Assembly: GCA_029974875.1 (NCBI GenBank) | Contig: JARKQP010000245.1 | Coordinates: 1-31,600 of the forward strand | Length of the DNA stretch: 31,600 nt | Reading direction: 5' to 3' | From: Mobilitalea sp. | GTDB taxonomy: Bacteria > Bacillota_A > Clostridia > Lachnospirales > Lachnospiraceae | Part shown: one piece after another, positions 30,152 through 31,600 of the stretch | Layout of the letters: every line of letters starts with the position of its first letter | How positions within the stretch are numbered: position 1 is the stretch's first letter | Notes under the pieces: model-generated | Seen by the model: only the letters and a program-made list of their open reading frames with translations | Database searches by the model: none | Told to the model about the DNA's origin: nothing | Made by a program: the position numbers and the translations under genes

Positions 30152-31600
30152 ATGGGCTGGACGATAGCACAACAGAAAGTAATTGATGCAAGGAATAAGA
30201 ATTTATTGGTCTCCGCGGCGGCAGGTTCAGGAAAGACTGCCGTATTAGTCGAGCGCATCATCCAGATGATAACGGAGGGGGAGCAGCCGCTGGATATTGA
30301 CCGCCTTTTGGTTGTAACCTTTACCAATGCGGCAGCAGCCGAGATGAAGGATCGTATTGGAAGGGCTATTGACCAGAAGCTAAAGGAGAATCCGGATAAT
30401 GGGCATTTGCAAAAGCAGGCCTCCCTGCTCCAAAGTGCGAATATCACGACCATACACAGCTTCTGCCTTAATGTGATCCGTAATTATTTTCATCGGATTG
30501 ATCTGGATCCGTCCTTTAAAATTGCGGAGGAATCGGAAATTACATTGATGAAGTCGGATGTGATGGCGGATGTCCTGGAGCGTTGGTATGAGGAAGGAAG
30601 TGAGGATTTTCATGCATTTATTGAAAGCTATTCCTATTCCAAATCAGATACGCCCATTGAGGATCTGGTGCTGCAATTGTATAATTTTTCTATGAGCGAT
30701 CCCTGGCCTAAAACCTGGATTGCTGACAAAAAGAACATGTTTGCATTAGAGACCCTGGAGGATATGATCTCTGCGCCCTGGATGAAGGAGCTTTTAGGGT
30801 ATGTGGCTTCTGTACTGCGGGATTTATCAAAGAAGAATCAGGAGGCAATGGAGCTGTGTAATGAAGCTGGCGGGCCGGCGGCATATTTACCGGCACTGCT
30901 ATCAGATTGCAGGCTGTTGTCTGAATTAATGGAGGCTGACACTTATGAGGAAAGTGCGGCTTTGTTCCAGGGCATAGCCTTTGAGAGGTTATCTAATAAA
31001 AAGGAAGAGGCGGAGCCTTGGAAGAAGGAAAAGGTAAAGGCGCTCCGCGAGGAGGTAAAAAAGGGACTTAAGGATCTGTCGAACCAGTTCTTCTTCCAGA
31101 CACCGGAAGAAATGCTTGAGGATATGCGGGCGGTAGATAAAGTGATGCAGGTGCTGTTTGACCTGACCCTTGAGTTTATGGAGGAGTTCTCAAAGAAGAA
31201 AGAGGAGAAGAACCTCATTGACTTTAACGATATCGAGCATTTGGCGCTTAAGATATTGATTCAAGATGTGCCGACACAGGCGGCTCTGGAGTTAAGCGAA
31301 CAGTTTGAAGAGATCCTGATTGATGAATATCAGGATAGCAATATGGTCCAGGAAACTATTCTGCGCAGCATATCGAAGGAGGATATGGGGGCGCCGAACC
31401 GGTTTATGGTTGGTGATGTGAAGCAGAGTATTTATAAGTTCCGTCTGGCAATGCCTGAAATATTCATGGAGAAATACGGGAAGTATTCTATGGAGGAGCA
31501 TGGTCCGGAAGGAAATAGAAATCTTTATCAGAGGATTGACCTGGATAGGAATTTCCGCAGCCGTGCTACAGTCCTGGACTATGTAAATAAGATCTTTGAA
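30152..31600 (+). CDS. addA: ATP-dependent helicase/nuclease subunit A, N-terminal part (cut by window end)
   Basis: 483 codons of AddA are visible and open to the last base. UvrD-type superfamily 1 helicase motifs are in order: Q-motif WTIAQQKVIDA, Walker A SAAAGSGKTAVLVERI (Lys28), motif Ia VVTFTNAAAAEMKDRI, TIHSFC, the NLIDFNDIEHLAL segment, Walker B/motif II LIDEYQDSN, motif III VGDVKQSIYKFRLA, and the motif IV start LDRNFRS. The C-terminal helicase part and RecB-type nuclease lie beyond the window. Start ATG follows AAGGGAAGGAAAG. It forms the AddAB helicase-nuclease with the upstream addB product, which processes double-strand ends for RecA loading. Confidence 0.96.
   Translation, partial: MGWTIAQQKVIDARNKNLLVSAAAGSGKTAVLVERIIQMITEGEQPLDIDRLLVVTFTNAAAAEMKDRIGRAIDQKLKENPDNGHLQKQASLLQSANITTIHSFCLNVIRNYFHRIDLDPSFKIAEESEITLMKSDVMADVLERWYEEGSEDFHAFIESYSYSKSDTPIEDLVLQLYNFSMSDPWPKTWIADKKNMFALETLEDMISAPWMKELLGYVASVLRDLSKKNQEAMELCNEAGGPAAYLPALLSDCRLLSELMEADTYEESAALFQGIAFERLSNKKEEAEPWKKEKVKALREEVKKGLKDLSNQFFFQTPEEMLEDMRAVDKVMQVLFDLTLEFMEEFSKKKEEKNLIDFNDIEHLALKILIQDVPTQAALELSEQFEEILIDEYQDSNMVQETILRSISKEDMGAPNRFMVGDVKQSIYKFRLAMPEIFMEKYGKYSMEEHGPEGNRNLYQRIDLDRNFRSRATVLDYVNKIFE

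Overview
The window reads as a chromosome segment of a low-to-moderate G+C anaerobic Firmicute, most likely a Lachnospiraceae-type Clostridium. The grounds are strong GGAGG ribosome sites, a YesM/YesN-type two-component pair, an AddAB (not RecBCD) recombination complex and a glutamine-dependent NadE next to a DegV gene. No rRNA, tRNA, CRISPR array or intact insertion sequence was seen.

Region 1 (1-6754, all +) is the tail of an oligopeptide ABC importer followed by a small accessory cluster. The oppD-like end carries an in-frame TAG, and oppF follows. After that come an MFS transporter, two metallo-beta-lactamase-fold hydrolases that both lack the same metal-ligand His, a 593-residue alpha/beta-hydrolase-like protein built from two copies of one fold segment, and a small nitroreductase. 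A uptake-and-degradation or detoxification role is plausible, but the substrate is unknown.

Region 2 (6755-22200) is the most interesting part. It holds a histidine kinase and AraC-type response regulator, a complete sugar-type ABC importer (fused ATPase, permease, lipoprotein, second permease), two Gfo/Idh/MocA oxidoreductases, a small protein of the C-glycoside deglycosidase beta-subunit family, a TIM-barrel protein matching the alpha subunit (ATG overlapping the beta stop codon), and a second sugar isomerase/epimerase-type TIM barrel. A convergent ACMSD-like amidohydrolase follows. Together these look like a self-contained C-glycoside (flavonoid C-glucoside type) uptake and C-C bond cleavage locus: sense, import, oxidise at sugar C3, cleave, process the sugar. 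A short motif near ATGTCAGATTTT recurs upstream of the kinase, twice upstream of the transporter, and in part upstream of the amidohydrolase, so it is a candidate operator of the response regulator. A fragment of a VOC (glyoxalase-fold) gene survives directly behind the alpha-subunit gene.

Region 3 (22219-31600) is housekeeping: nadE with a Shine-Dalgarno-pairing leader, a degV gene broken by one TAA codon, a repeat-rich gap, a small membrane-anchored protein on the minus strand, then addB and the start of addA (cut by the window end). addB contains an eight-copy 24-bp minisatellite coding for an 8-residue repeat. The addB-addA gap holds strong palindromes and possibly a small Cys-containing ORF.

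All family assignments come from reading motifs; no database search was possible.
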